A stretch of DNA of 64,000 nucleotides from Gammaproteobacteria bacterium (GCA_030425645.1 JAUHZK010000002.1:62001-126000); one strand, 5' to 3'; positions 9,621 through 19,982 are shown, counted from the stretch's first letter. Notes: generated by a model from the sequence alone, not told the origin. A program made the numbers and translations.

Positions 9621-10373
9621 CTAAAGGTTGCCGCTTTCTAGTATCGCTGCCACCGAAAGCAGATCCGCTTGAGTGTCGACTCCTGGGCCAGTGTCGGCGC
9701 AGGCATCCTCAACGTGAATTCGAATGCCCGCAGCCATCGCACGTAGCTGTTCTAATGATTCGCTACGCTCGATATCGGCGACAGGTAACTGAGTAATCGC
9801 CCGCAGCGCGCCAACCCGGTAAGCATAAATACCGATATGGCGACGAGCTTGCTCCAAGTTCCCAGAGCCAGAGTCCCGGCACCAAGGAATGGGGGCGCGA
9901 CTAAAATATAAAGCCAGTCCGCGATTATCAGTCACCACCTTAACGGCATTGGGGTCAGCCAACTCAGATGGCTCGGCTAAGGGGCTAGATAAGGTGGCAA
10001 TGCCGGCGTCGGCATGTGCGGCGAGGTTGCTCGCCACTTGTTGGATCGCGCGCGGATCAATCAGTGGCTCGTCGCCTTGTACATTGACGATGATCTGCTC
10101 GTCCTGCCACTGCATCTTGTCGGCCACTTCGGCGACGCGGTCACTGCCCGACTCATGTTCTACCGCCGTCATCACAACGTCATAGCCCCAGCTTTTAACC
10201 GCCTGCTCGATGCGTTCGTCATCAGTCGCAACTACTAGCTGTTTTGGCTGTGCACGAGAAGCTTGTTCGCAAACTCTCAGTAACAAGGCTTTGCCAGCGA
10301 TGTCTAGCAGCGGCTTGCCGGGCAAGCGAGAGGATTGCCAGCGAGCTGGAATAACAATGCAAAAATCAGTCAT
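9621..10373 (-). CDS. kdsB: 3-deoxy-manno-octulosonate cytidylyltransferase
   Basis: VIPARWQSSRLPGKPLLDIAGKALLLRV signature; next to lpxK/msbA. Confidence 0.96.
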   Translation of the reverse strand: MTDFCIVIPARWQSSRLPGKPLLDIAGKALLLRVCEQASRAQPKQLVVATDDERIEQAVKSWGYDVVMTAVEHESGSDRVAEVADKMQWQDEQIIVNVQGDEPLIDPRAIQQVASNLAAHADAGIATLSSPLAEPSELADPNAVKVVTDNRGLALYFSRAPIPWCRDSGSGNLEQARRHIGIYAYRVGALRAITQLPVADIERSESLEQLRAMAAGIRIHVEDACADTGPGVDTQADLLSVAAILESGNL

Positions 10374-10395
10374 AACGAGACCTTATAAAATGCCA

Positions 10396-11430
10396 CTAGG
10401 CGCTGCGACGTTTCTCAAACGCCGTTTGGGTTGTTTGAATCAGTTGCGCTGCAAAGCCTGGAGCCAAGTTGGCGCTAACGGGTAAATACCAGCAGTCCCG
10501 ATGATCTTGCGTCGCTGCAATAGGAGCCAATTTAATAGCGTCCTTTTCGGTCATGATGACGCACTCGCCATTATTCGGTAAATCGTCGGCGCTAAAGGCG
10601 TGATGATCCGCAAAAAAAATCGGCTTAACGGACAGCCCCTGGGTTTCTAGCTGACGGTAGAACACCGCCGGATTACCAATTCCAGCGATTGCCGTGACGG
10701 TTTTGCTAGAGAATGCCGACAGTGGCGCGCTTTCGTCGGTTACCAAGTTAAGTAATGTCTGGCCCTCTAGCTGCATCGAGGATTGCAGGGCCGGTTGCGA
10801 CTCGAGTGTAAATGCTCCGCCGCGTTGATTAATCACCACGGCGTCAGCATTCGATAAGCGGCTTGCCGGCTCTCGTAGCGGCCCACAAGGCAGCTGCCAG
10901 CCGTTGCCGAGGCCTCGTTGGCTATCGACCACGACAACCTCTGCATCGCGATCAAGGGCGTAGTGCTGAAGTCCATCATCGGCAATAATAAAATTAACGT
11001 CGGTTTGCGCTAATAAGCATTGCACGGCATCGCGTCTTTTGGGCGCCACTGCTACCGCTGCGCCAGTTCGACGCTGAATTAATAAGGGCTCGTCACCTAC
11101 TTCGGCTGGACCGTGTTGCTCGCCGATGAGAATGGTATCGTCGTTGTTGCGCCCATAACCCCGAGAAACAACCCCTACTCTAAGTTGCAGGGCTTGAGCG
11201 GCTTCGATGAGCGCGATCGTTAGCGGTGTTTTGCCAGTGCCGCCGACGCTGATATTGCCAACTACTAATACCGGCACAGGGGCTTGCCACGCCTGTTTGG
11301 CTCCTAGCCTGTAAGCCAAGCGGCGTAGCCAGCCGTACAAGACGTAGACAGGCTGTAGCGGCAGCAACAGCCATAACGGCCAGCGGCTATACCAGCTGCG
11401 CTCTACCCATTCACTAACTACCTGCTGCAT
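10396..11430 (-). CDS. lpxK: Tetraacyldisaccharide 4'-kinase
   Basis: VPVLVVGNISVGGTGKTPLTIAL and DDGLQHYALDRDAEVVVVD motifs. Confidence 0.96.
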   Translation of the reverse strand: MQQVVSEWVERSWYSRWPLWLLLPLQPVYVLYGWLRRLAYRLGAKQAWQAPVPVLVVGNISVGGTGKTPLTIALIEAAQALQLRVGVVSRGYGRNNDDTILIGEQHGPAEVGDEPLLIQRRTGAAVAVAPKRRDAVQCLLAQTDVNFIIADDGLQHYALDRDAEVVVVDSQRGLGNGWQLPCGPLREPASRLSNADAVVINQRGGAFTLESQPALQSSMQLEGQTLLNLVTDESAPLSAFSSKTVTAIAGIGNPAVFYRQLETQGLSVKPIFFADHHAFSADDLPNNGECVIMTEKDAIKLAPIAATQDHRDCWYLPVSANLAPGFAAQLIQTTQTAFEKRRSA

Positions 11431-11432
11431 GC

Positions 11433-13244
11433 TTAGCCGCGGTTGGTGTTTTGCTCAGAAAATTGCAGCTTATACAGGTGCGCATAATGGCCATCGGCCG
11501 CTACCAGCTCTTGATGTGTTCCTGCTTCCAGAATGGCGCCTTTCTCCATCACCACTATCTTATCGGCGTTTTCAATAGTCGATAAGCGATGAGCCACAAC
11601 CAGTGTTGTGCGGTTTTGCATGAGGCTTTCTAAAGCATCCTGGATTTTGCGTTCGCTTTCGGTATCAAGCGCCGAAGTCGCTTCATCCAAAATCAAGATC
11701 GGTGCGTCTTTTAACAAGGCTCTTGCGATAGCAATACGTTGTCTTTGGCCGCCGGATAGCATGACGCCATCTTCGCCGGCTTGGGTATCCATGCCTTGCG
11801 GTAGGTCCTGAATAAAGTCCCAAGCGTTGGCAGCCCTAGCTGCGGTTTCAATTTCGCTGTCGGTGGCTTGGCCTTGTTTGCCGTAGGCGATATTGTTGCG
11901 AATGCTGTCATTGAACAGCATGACCTGCTGACTTACCGCCGCCATGTGCTGGCGCAGGTTGGCTAGCTGCAACTCTTTAATGTCGATGCCATCAAGCGTA
12001 ACGCGGCCTTCGGTCGCATCATAAAAACGCGGCACTAGGCTGACCAACGTGGTTTTGCCGCTGCCTGACTGGCCAACCAGAGCCACTGTTTCGCCAGGTC
12101 GGATGTCTAAATTGATATTGTTTAGGGCGTTTTCGTCTGCTCCGGCATAGCGGAAGCTTAGGCTTTCAATTTTCAGATGCCCTTTGGTCTCGCTCAAGCA
12201 ACGACTGCCGGTATCTTGCTCGCTAGGCAAGGCCAGCAATTCAAAAACGTCGCCAGCGGCGGCAATACCCTTCTGCAGGGATACATTAACGTTGCTGAGG
12301 CGTTTAATTGGTCCTAGCAAGCCAATTGTGGCGCCTAAAAAGGCGACAAAGGTACCTGCGCTCATTTGTGACTCGCCGTCACCGGACGTGGCGAAATAGA
12401 TAATGCCAGCCACGCTCCAAGCGCCGATAAACTGAATCATGGGGCTATTCAGAGACTCGACAAACGCGACTTTCATGTTTAGCAACATGGTTTTGTCCGT
12501 GGCGTTTTGGAAGGTCTCGGTAGCCATCTTTTGACCAGAGAACACTTTTATTTCGCGCTGTGCAGAAATGGACTCGTTGGCAACCGTGGTTAAGTCTCCC
12601 ATGGCTGATTGAATACGTTTTGCATAACGGCGGAAGTGCTTGGAGACGACACCAATAATCGTCGCGATTATCGGCCCGACGATCAACACAAATAGGCTGA
12701 GTTTCCAACTCATGATGAACATCACGATGATCAAGCCGAGCGCCGTTAAGCTGTCGCGGATTATTGTGGTAACGGCACTGGTGGCGGCCTGTGCAACTTG
12801 CTCGACATGAAAGGTCAATTTAGCCAGCAACTGGCCGCTGGAGGTGCCTTCGAAAAAGCTGCTGGGCATGCGCATATAGTGCTGGAATATTTCATTGCGC
12901 ATCTTGCGGACCACGCGTTGGGCGACGCTGGTCATAAAGTAAGTGGTCAAAAATCCGCCAGTGCCACGCACTATAAAAAGTACCAATATCGCTAGCGGCA
13001 TCCAACGAATAACCTCAGGGTCGCGCTCCACGAAACTGCCGTCTAATAGCGGTTTGATTAGCCACATAAAGCTACTGTCAGCGGCGGCATAGGCCACCAT
13101 ACCGACGATTGCCAGCGTGAAACGTTGCCAATAGTTAAGGCTGTAGCCAAGCAATCGGCGGTAAACTTCCCAAGAGCCCGCTTCGGCCCAAGAGCTCTCT
13201 ACGCCGGGTTGTGGTGACTTGTTTGGAGTTGCCTGTTCAGTCAT
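11433..13244 (-). CDS. msbA: Lipid A export ABC transporter ATP-binding/permease
   Basis: Fused TM + NBD; VGQSGSGKTTLVSLVPRFYDATEGRVTLDG, LSGGQRQRIAIARALLKDAPILILDEATSALD. Confidence 0.95.
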   Translation of the reverse strand: MTEQATPNKSPQPGVESSWAEAGSWEVYRRLLGYSLNYWQRFTLAIVGMVAYAAADSSFMWLIKPLLDGSFVERDPEVIRWMPLAILVLFIVRGTGGFLTTYFMTSVAQRVVRKMRNEIFQHYMRMPSSFFEGTSSGQLLAKLTFHVEQVAQAATSAVTTIIRDSLTALGLIIVMFIMSWKLSLFVLIVGPIIATIIGVVSKHFRRYAKRIQSAMGDLTTVANESISAQREIKVFSGQKMATETFQNATDKTMLLNMKVAFVESLNSPMIQFIGAWSVAGIIYFATSGDGESQMSAGTFVAFLGATIGLLGPIKRLSNVNVSLQKGIAAAGDVFELLALPSEQDTGSRCLSETKGHLKIESLSFRYAGADENALNNINLDIRPGETVALVGQSGSGKTTLVSLVPRFYDATEGRVTLDGIDIKELQLANLRQHMAAVSQQVMLFNDSIRNNIAYGKQGQATDSEIETAARAANAWDFIQDLPQGMDTQAGEDGVMLSGGQRQRIAIARALLKDAPILILDEATSALDTESERKIQDALESLMQNRTTLVVAHRLSTIENADKIVVMEKGAILEAGTHQELVAADGHYAHLYKLQFSEQNTNRG

Positions 13245-13260
13245 GCAAACTGCTTTTTAT

Positions 13261-13692
13261 TTATAGGTTTACGCCATTGTACAGCGTGGCGATGCCAACG
13301 CTGCCAAATCCTGCTCGAGACAAGCTATCCATCGCCTTAACCACGGCGCCGTGAGGCGCAGCAGCGTCCGCTTGTAACTCAGCATGCAGCGCTTCTAGGC
13401 TGATACCAAGCGCCAGCTGATCTAGTGCGAAACGCTCCAACCGAGGATACAAACCAACGGGATCTAGCTTTTCACCGTCAAGAAAGTACTCCCCTTCGCG
13501 GCTGACGCTAAGCGTAAACGCGGCTTCGGTCGGCGGCGCCTGTTCACTTGCTTGAGGGAGGTCGATATTCAAAGTGCTGTTATCGACAAAGCTAGTCGAC
13601 ACCATCAGAAATATCAGCAATAGGAATACCACATCAATCAGCGGTGTCAGGTTAACCCTAGGGCTGTCTTGTTGTGGTGGCAGGAAACGCAT
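13261..13692 (-). CDS. ExbD/TolR-family biopolymer transporter
   Basis: VNLTPLIDVVFLLLIFLMVSTSF N-terminal TM signature. Confidence 0.93.
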   Translation of the reverse strand: MRFLPPQQDSPRVNLTPLIDVVFLLLIFLMVSTSFVDNSTLNIDLPQASEQAPPTEAAFTLSVSREGEYFLDGEKLDPVGLYPRLERFALDQLALGISLEALHAELQADAAAPHGAVVKAMDSLSRAGFGSVGIATLYNGVNL

Positions 13693-14324
13693 TAGCTTGG
13701 GGTGTTTTTAGTGGCTGTAGCGCTTTGGGCGGCATCAATTGCGTCGAGCAAACGACTAGCTTCTGCTTCCATGCTAACCACAAAGCCATCAATTCGACGT
13801 CGTAGTCCACGATGAGCGATAAATGCCGGAATGGCCACCAAAAGGCCGCTAGCTGTACTGATTAGAGCTTCTGAGATGCCACCTGCAAGCAGTGCGGCAT
13901 CGCCGGCGCCTGCTTCCGTAATGACCAAAAACACCTTAATCATGCCGATGACGGTGCCAAGCAATCCTAGTAACGGCGCGATTTCGGCAATCACACCAAC
14001 GGTGCTCAGGTAGCGTTCCAGCCGGTGCGCGACATGACGTCCTGTTTCTTCAATCAATGAACGCCGTTCGCCCGGTGCATCGGCATGACGTATAACCGCT
14101 GCCAAAACCGCGCCCAAAGGAGATTGGCGCGCATATTCGGCAAGGTCTGTTTCGCGGCAGTCGCCTTGATGCCACTTCTTCCAAATGACGTCAGTTAATC
14201 CGTTGGGCAGGACTCTTTGCTGGCGTAAGTTCCAGCTGCGCTCTAACAATACGGCGACAAATACCAGCGAGCACAGCAAAATTGGAAGCATCATCCAACC
14301 GCCTGCGCGAATTAATTCAAGCAT
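13692..14324 (-). CDS. MotA/TolQ/ExbB proton channel family protein
   Basis: IAEIAPLLGLLGTVIGMIKVF and EALISTASGLLVAIPAFIAH motifs. Confidence 0.93.
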   Translation of the reverse strand: MLELIRAGGWMMLPILLCSLVFVAVLLERSWNLRQQRVLPNGLTDVIWKKWHQGDCRETDLAEYARQSPLGAVLAAVIRHADAPGERRSLIEETGRHVAHRLERYLSTVGVIAEIAPLLGLLGTVIGMIKVFLVITEAGAGDAALLAGGISEALISTASGLLVAIPAFIAHRGLRRRIDGFVVSMEAEASRLLDAIDAAQSATATKNTPS

Positions 14325-14342
14325 TTACAGCATATTCCTTAT

Positions 14343-16652
14343 CTATTGCCACCAACGTCTTTGTTGGCGCTGAGTAGTTACACAAGGCCGACATTGGAGG
14401 CTGAATTGGGTTGTAACCGCCCCGCTATCACCGGTGTTTAGCAGCTTTAGTCCCGGCAATAGCTGTTGGTAACGCTCGGTTACTTCGCTTGCTGGCAGCT
14501 GGTAGCGGTTGTTATAGCCGGATGTTATCACTGCCACTGACGGGCGCACAGCCTTAATAAAGGCCTTTGAAGAAGAAGTTTTACTGCCATGGTGCGGCAC
14601 CAGTAACCAATCGGCCACGACATTTACGGGTTGTTGCAGTAATTTGGCTTCTACTGCCCGGCTGATATCGCCGGTAAGCAAGGCGCTGCCGTACGGGCTG
14701 CTAATCTTGAGCACACAGGAATCATCATTGTCCTTGTTAGTGCCTTGCAACGGCCATACTGCGTCGATCTGCACCTTGTCGACTTGTCTCTTAAGACCAA
14801 GGCCGCAATGGCGCGTTTCGCCGCCAATGACTTCAGTGCCGGGATATTGCTCAAGTAAAGCGCTTAAGCCACCGGCGTGATCATTGTCGCTGTGCGAGAT
14901 AACGATCAAGTCGACCTGCTTGACGCCCAAGGCAGACAGCGCCGGCAGAATCATGCTTTGCATCGCGCTTCCGCCGCTACGCCAACCTGCACCGGTGTCG
15001 TAAATGATATTTTGCGAATGGGTTTGCACTAGCAGTGTAGTGCCTTGGCCGGCATCAAACGCGGTAATTGAAAACTCGCCTTCTGTTAGCTTTGCCGATG
15101 GTTTGAAGAGACCAATTAAGGCCGCAATCAAGGCTACGCTTGCGGGTATTCGTAATCCCAAGCCGCGCGGCAGCATAGCAATGAGCGTGGCCGCCAAGAT
15201 CAACAGCCACAAAACAGCCGGTGGACGGCCTAGGGCTTGCCATGCAAACCAGTAACCAGCCGTAGCTTGATGAACCCACTCCAGCAACTGCTGGAATAAA
15301 TATAAGCTGTCGGCGATCCAGATCAGGCCGATATCGGCAATCGCAAGATTAACTAATAAGCCAGCACAGACGATTAGCAGCGCGGGCAACAGCAGCAATG
15401 CTAATAGCGGCACGAAGACTAAGTTCATAGGCACGGATAGCAGACTAAAACCGCCAAAGAACCATAGTTGCAAGGGCAACATGCCAAGCAACAGCGCGAA
15501 TTGCAGCTTACAGGCCAGCCAGAGTTTGCCGCCTAGCGTTTGCGCCGCTTGGCTGAACCAAAGCAATACCCAAACCGCCGCAAACGACAGGTAGAAACCT
15601 GCGTCGATGACATTCAGTGGTTGCCACATAAGGCACAGCAAGGCGGCGACAGCCCAAGCCATAAACTTAGGTAGTCGCCAGTTCACAATCGCCGCGAATA
15701 CAAACAAGCACAACATTAGCCATGCGCGTTGCGTAGAAAGCGGCCAACCCGCCAAAGTGGCGTAGAAAGCGGTGCCAACTAGAGCTGGCGCAAAAAGCAC
15801 CAGACTGGGCCAAGGCTGGTCTCTTGGAATGATTTTGGCGACTAGCGCCATTAGTAACAGTAAAGCGCCGGCCACCAAACCGAGGTGCAAACCGGATATA
15901 GCCAATAAATGCGCCAAACCGGTTTCGCGCGCCTGTTGCCATTGCGGCGGCGTGACGTTAGCGCGATATCCAAAACTCAGTGCTTCTACCCAGCCTTTAG
16001 CAGGATGCCCCGCTAGCACTCTGTCGATTTGTTGGCGTAGCCGATCGCGTAAGGACATTGAATCGGCGGGAGCCACGGACTCTAAGCTTTTGATATAGCC
16101 GCCGGCGCTAACGCCTTTGCGCCATAGCCACGCAACGTAGTCAAAGCCACCGGGGTTGCTATTGCTGTGAGGCCGCCGGAGTTTAACGCTAGCGGTGAAT
16201 GTGTCGCCTTGCCGTAATGGTTGCTGCAAATCCTGTTGGGGCTGCCAGTACGACAGTCGTATCGACGCTGGAAGTGTTTTAAAGCAATGCTTGAGGCTGT
16301 CGGAATCTGAGGATACCCACAGGCGTTGCTGCCTCCCTTTCTGCTCTGGCAAGCGGGTAATCTTGAACTCAGCAGTAATGGTTTGGTTATCGCAGCCCGC
16401 GGACAGCATGTTCGCTTGCTGCCTAGTCACTGCTTCAATAAACAGGCCAGCGCCAGCGAGCCCAGCGAGCAAGCTAATGCAGAGTGATCGCGTGCTGGTT
16501 TTGTAGCAAGCGAAGATGGCCACGAATGCGACCACGACCACGACAACTGCGAGTACCGGGTTAGCTAGGTCTAGCCAGTTTTGCGGCCACAGTGCTGCCG
16601 CCATCGCCCCTAAAACGGGTGTTAGACACCATGCTAACCAAGCTGGCCGCAT
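14343..16652 (-). CDS. comEC: DNA internalization-related competence protein ComEC/Rec2
   Basis: Competence TM domain (GLAHLLAISGLHLGLVAG) plus metallo-beta-lactamase-like domain (VISHSDNDHAGG). Confidence 0.94.
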   Translation of the reverse strand: MRPAWLAWCLTPVLGAMAAALWPQNWLDLANPVLAVVVVVVAFVAIFACYKTSTRSLCISLLAGLAGAGLFIEAVTRQQANMLSAGCDNQTITAEFKITRLPEQKGRQQRLWVSSDSDSLKHCFKTLPASIRLSYWQPQQDLQQPLRQGDTFTASVKLRRPHSNSNPGGFDYVAWLWRKGVSAGGYIKSLESVAPADSMSLRDRLRQQIDRVLAGHPAKGWVEALSFGYRANVTPPQWQQARETGLAHLLAISGLHLGLVAGALLLLMALVAKIIPRDQPWPSLVLFAPALVGTAFYATLAGWPLSTQRAWLMLCLFVFAAIVNWRLPKFMAWAVAALLCLMWQPLNVIDAGFYLSFAAVWVLLWFSQAAQTLGGKLWLACKLQFALLLGMLPLQLWFFGGFSLLSVPMNLVFVPLLALLLLPALLIVCAGLLVNLAIADIGLIWIADSLYLFQQLLEWVHQATAGYWFAWQALGRPPAVLWLLILAATLIAMLPRGLGLRIPASVALIAALIGLFKPSAKLTEGEFSITAFDAGQGTTLLVQTHSQNIIYDTGAGWRSGGSAMQSMILPALSALGVKQVDLIVISHSDNDHAGGLSALLEQYPGTEVIGGETRHCGLGLKRQVDKVQIDAVWPLQGTNKDNDDSCVLKISSPYGSALLTGDISRAVEAKLLQQPVNVVADWLLVPHHGSKTSSSKAFIKAVRPSVAVITSGYNNRYQLPASEVTERYQQLLPGLKLLNTGDSGAVTTQFSLQCRPCVTTQRQQRRWWQ

Positions 16653-16655
16653 GCG

Positions 16656-17363
16656 CTAGCCTTGTACAAGCTGGCCGTTGCTGAGGTGGTATTGCGTCGG
16701 CATACGCGCAGCTAAATGCTCGTCATGGGTCACCAGCACAATAGCCGTACCGGTTTGCTGATTTAACTCCAGCATTAACTCAAACACCTGTTGGGCGTTG
16801 CGTTGGTCTAAGTTGCCGGTAGGCTCGTCGGCCAGTATCACTGACGGCTTAGACACCAAGGCTCGAGCAACTGCAGCTCGTTGACGCTCGCCGCCGGATA
16901 GCTCCGCTGGGCGATGCTTTAAACGTTCGCCAAGCCCGACCTTTACCAGCATATCAGCGGCGCGCTCCGCCGCTTCTTGGGGAGAGCAGCCTCCCAGCAA
17001 TAGCGGCATCGCGACATTCTCTTGCGCGTCGAATTCGGGCAATAGGTGGTGGAATTGGTACACAAAGCCCATATGTTGGTTGCGCAAGCGGCCCAATTTG
17101 GCGGCAGATAAAGCGTTAACTTCTGTACCGGCCACAGTCACGCTGCCGTGGTCTGGTTTGTCTAGGCCCGCCAGCAACTGCAACAAGGTCGACTTGCCAG
17201 AACCAGAGGCGCCCACGATTGCGAGGGTATCCCCTGCTTCGACGGTAAAGTTAATTTGCTCCAAGACCTGCAAACGTTTGCCGGCGTCGTCATAGCTTTT
17301 GCTGAGATTTTCAGCGATTAAGACGGCTTTACCAATAGCTTGGTTGGTTGCGTCGTTATTCAT
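16656..17363 (-). CDS. lolD: Lipoprotein-releasing ABC transporter ATP-binding protein LolD
   Basis: IVGASGSGKSTLLQLLAGLDKPDHGSV, LSGGERQRAAVARALVSKP. Confidence 0.95.
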   Translation of the reverse strand: MNNDATNQAIGKAVLIAENLSKSYDDAGKRLQVLEQINFTVEAGDTLAIVGASGSGKSTLLQLLAGLDKPDHGSVTVAGTEVNALSAAKLGRLRNQHMGFVYQFHHLLPEFDAQENVAMPLLLGGCSPQEAAERAADMLVKVGLGERLKHRPAELSGGERQRAAVARALVSKPSVILADEPTGNLDQRNAQQVFELMLELNQQTGTAIVLVTHDEHLAARMPTQYHLSNGQLVQG

Positions 17364-18603
17364 AGCGCAGCGCCTCCGCTGGTTGAATGCGGGAGGCCTT
17401 CCAGGCCGGATACAGCGTCGACAGCCAGCTTAAGAAAAAGGCCATGACTGCTGTGCGCCAGACATCGGCGGCGTGCAACTCGCCATTCAGTTCGCTAATC
17501 ACGTAAACATCGCTGGCGAGTAAATCGCGGCCTGCTAGGCGCTCAATAAATGGCACGACTACATCCACATTTAACGCCAAGGCGACACCGCCTAATACGC
17601 CCAGCACCGTGCCCAAGGCGCCAATCACAAAGCCCTGTACCATAAATATGCGCATGATGGTGCCCGGGGTAGCGCCTAGCGTGCGTAGCACGGCGATATC
17701 ACCCTGTTTATCGGTCACCACCATCACCAGCGCAGAAACAATGTTGAACGCTGCCACGGCGATGATTAAAACCAAGATAAAAAACATTACGGTTTTTTCC
17801 GTGGCAATGGCTTGGAAGAAGTTCTTATGTTGGCGCGTCCAGTCAGAGACAAACCAAGGGCCTTGTAGCTGCTGTTCAATCTCTTGCCGCAGTTTTGGCG
17901 CCGAGAACATGTCGTCGAACTGTAGGCGCAGCCCGGTTACTTGGCTGCCTACGCGGTATAACTTTTGCGCATCGCCAAGGTGGACCAAGGCCAACGAGCG
18001 ATCGTACTCATACATATCCGCACTAAAAATACCGGTCACCTTAAAGCGGCGGAAACGCGGCACTACGCCAGCTGGCGTTAGGCTGGCTTTAGGAATCATT
18101 AAATCGACTTTTTCGCCAACACCAACGGCTAACGCGGCAGCTAACTTGTCACCAAGCACAATGCCGTATTCACCGGCTTGTAAATCAGTCAGCTGATTCT
18201 GCTGCATAAACTCGCCGACGCGGGAGACGTTGACTTCTTGCGCCGGGTCTACGCCACGAATTTGCACACCGCTAAAGAGGCTGCCGTTCCGTAGCATGCC
18301 CTCGCCTTCAATAAATGGCGCGGTACCAACAATGCGCGGATGGCCTTCTAACTGGCTCTGTACTTGTGGCCAGTTATCGAGCATTTCTGAGAACGGTAAA
18401 ACCATGGCGTGTGCGGTCATACCCAAAATTCGTTCGCGTAATTGGGTTTCAAAACCATTCATCACCGATAATACTGTGATTAATACGGTGCTACCCAAAG
18501 CGATGCCAAGGGTCGACACAATGGTGATAAAAGACGCAAAATGGTTGCGTCGGCGGTTGCGGAGATACCGCAAACCTACATAAAGGGGAAAGGGTTTAAA
18601 CAT
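17356..18603 (-). CDS. Lipoprotein-releasing ABC transporter permease (LolC/E/F family)
   Basis: LYVGLRYLRNRRRNHFASFITIVSTLGIALG; hook-like LMIPKASLTPAGVVPRFRRFKV; start likely MFKPFPLYVG at 18603, ORF extends to 18696. Confidence 0.93.
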   Translation of the reverse strand: MFKPFPLYVGLRYLRNRRRNHFASFITIVSTLGIALGSTVLITVLSVMNGFETQLRERILGMTAHAMVLPFSEMLDNWPQVQSQLEGHPRIVGTAPFIEGEGMLRNGSLFSGVQIRGVDPAQEVNVSRVGEFMQQNQLTDLQAGEYGIVLGDKLAAALAVGVGEKVDLMIPKASLTPAGVVPRFRRFKVTGIFSADMYEYDRSLALVHLGDAQKLYRVGSQVTGLRLQFDDMFSAPKLRQEIEQQLQGPWFVSDWTRQHKNFFQAIATEKTVMFFILVLIIAVAAFNIVSALVMVVTDKQGDIAVLRTLGATPGTIMRIFMVQGFVIGALGTVLGVLGGVALALNVDVVVPFIERLAGRDLLASDVYVISELNGELHAADVWRTAVMAFFLSWLSTLYPAWKASRIQPAEALRYE

Positions 18604-18952
18604 GGTGCGCGATTTAATCACATTTAGCGGTCTACAGGTTTGTCTTAAGACATTGGTTTTGGCTTTAGTGCCGTTGTTTTGGCTAAATTTAGCCACGGCG
18701 GACGTATTGGATTTGCCGGCGCCACCGACCGCGAACGCTAATCAGCCGAGTACGGGCATGTCGATGCAGCAAGTCTTGCAGGCTTGGGGTGAGCCACAGC
18801 ATCGTCATCAAACGGTTTCAGATCCGGGCACCAAACAACGCCCGCCAATTAACCGCTGGGACTATGCAACGTTTTCAGTGGTGTTTGAGCGCGATAAAGT
18901 CATTCATACCGTTAGCCCGCAATATCCACCCGAAGTAGTTGCCGCCCCGTAA
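18602..18952 (+). CDS. Hypothetical exported protein
   Basis: ORF with signal-peptide-like N-terminus (TLVLALVPLFWLNLATA) and SmpA-like pattern (LQAWGEPQHR...WDYATFSVVFERDKVIHT). Confidence 0.65.
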   Translation: MVRDLITFSGLQVCLKTLVLALVPLFWLNLATADVLDLPAPPTANANQPSTGMSMQQVLQAWGEPQHRHQTVSDPGTKQRPPINRWDYATFSVVFERDKVIHTVSPQYPPEVVAAP

Positions 18953-18968
18953 TTCAAGCCAAACCTAT

Positions 18969-19976
18969 ATGCCATCTTGTTTATTGCCTGAGTGGGCCAC
19001 TCAGCGCTTAGTCCAACTCTGCTGGCCGAGCCAAACCGAATATTGGGGTCAAGGCTTAGCAGACGCTCAAAAAACACATTGCCAAATTATTGCTGCGGTT
19101 AGTCAAACTCAGCCGGTATTACTGTTGCACTCGCCTAGTTGCGATATCGACGATATTCGTCAGCAATTAAGCAATGCAAACGCACGGTTAGAAAACCTTA
19201 GCTTGGTTGCGCAAGCCAATAACGATATTTGGTGCCGAGATTACGGCCCAATTAGTCTGAGCGACGGTCAGTTACTCAATTTCCAATTTACCGGCTGGGG
19301 TGGCAAGTTTCCGGCGCAACTCGACAACGCGGCGACGCAGAACTTAGTCAACGCCGGTATCTACCCGCCCGTTAAATCATTTGAATTGATCTTAGAAGGC
19401 GGCGCGATTGACTATGACGGTAACGGTAGCCTGATCACCACCACCGCCTGTTTGCTGAACCCCAACCGTAATACCGGCATGAGCAAGGCTGAATACGAAC
19501 GGTTTTTCGCCACGCATATGGGTATTCGCCAGGTGTTTTGGTTAGATCACGGCTGGTTGGCCGGCGATGACACCGACAGCCACGTAGATATGTTGGCGCG
19601 TTTTGCACCCGATAATCACTTGCTATTTCAAGGCTGTGATAACCGCGAAGACGAACACTACCAGCCTCTACAAGCCTTAAAAGCCGAATTGTCGGGCTTG
19701 CGTAATATCGATGGCGAGGCTTACCACTTGATTGAGCTACCGCTGCCCGCTGCTCGTTATGACGCGGAGCAGGATCGTCTGCCTGCTTCCTACGCTAATT
19801 TTTTAGTGACCAACCAGCAGGTACTGGTGCCCAGTTATAACTGCGAACAAGACGCGACCGCTTTGGCGCTGATTGCCGGCTGTTTTCCCGGGCGGCAAGC
19901 CCTCAGTATTAATTGTGAAGCCTTAATTCAGCAATATGGCAGCCTACATTGCGCCACCATGCAGGTGGCTGCATAA
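18969..19976 (+). CDS. aguA: Agmatine deiminase family protein
   Basis: NDIWCRDYGPISL, LEGGAIDYDGNGSLITTTACLLNPNRN, DDTDSHVDMLARF guanidine-modifying enzyme motifs. Confidence 0.9.
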   Translation: MPSCLLPEWATQRLVQLCWPSQTEYWGQGLADAQKTHCQIIAAVSQTQPVLLLHSPSCDIDDIRQQLSNANARLENLSLVAQANNDIWCRDYGPISLSDGQLLNFQFTGWGGKFPAQLDNAATQNLVNAGIYPPVKSFELILEGGAIDYDGNGSLITTTACLLNPNRNTGMSKAEYERFFATHMGIRQVFWLDHGWLAGDDTDSHVDMLARFAPDNHLLFQGCDNREDEHYQPLQALKAELSGLRNIDGEAYHLIELPLPAARYDAEQDRLPASYANFLVTNQQVLVPSYNCEQDATALALIAGCFPGRQALSINCEALIQQYGSLHCATMQVAA

Positions 19977-19982
19977 AGCCAC

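Noticed and set aside
13261-14324. A novel motor or Zorya-like system from exbB/exbD
   Set aside because: Standard ExbB/ExbD-like pair in its usual place between comEC and msbA/lpxK in Pseudomonas-like genomes; no defence partner genes.
17609-18196. 195-aa plus-strand ORF antisense to the lol permease
   Set aside because: Antisense shadow of a clear transporter gene; Cys/Ser/Thr-rich non-protein-like composition.
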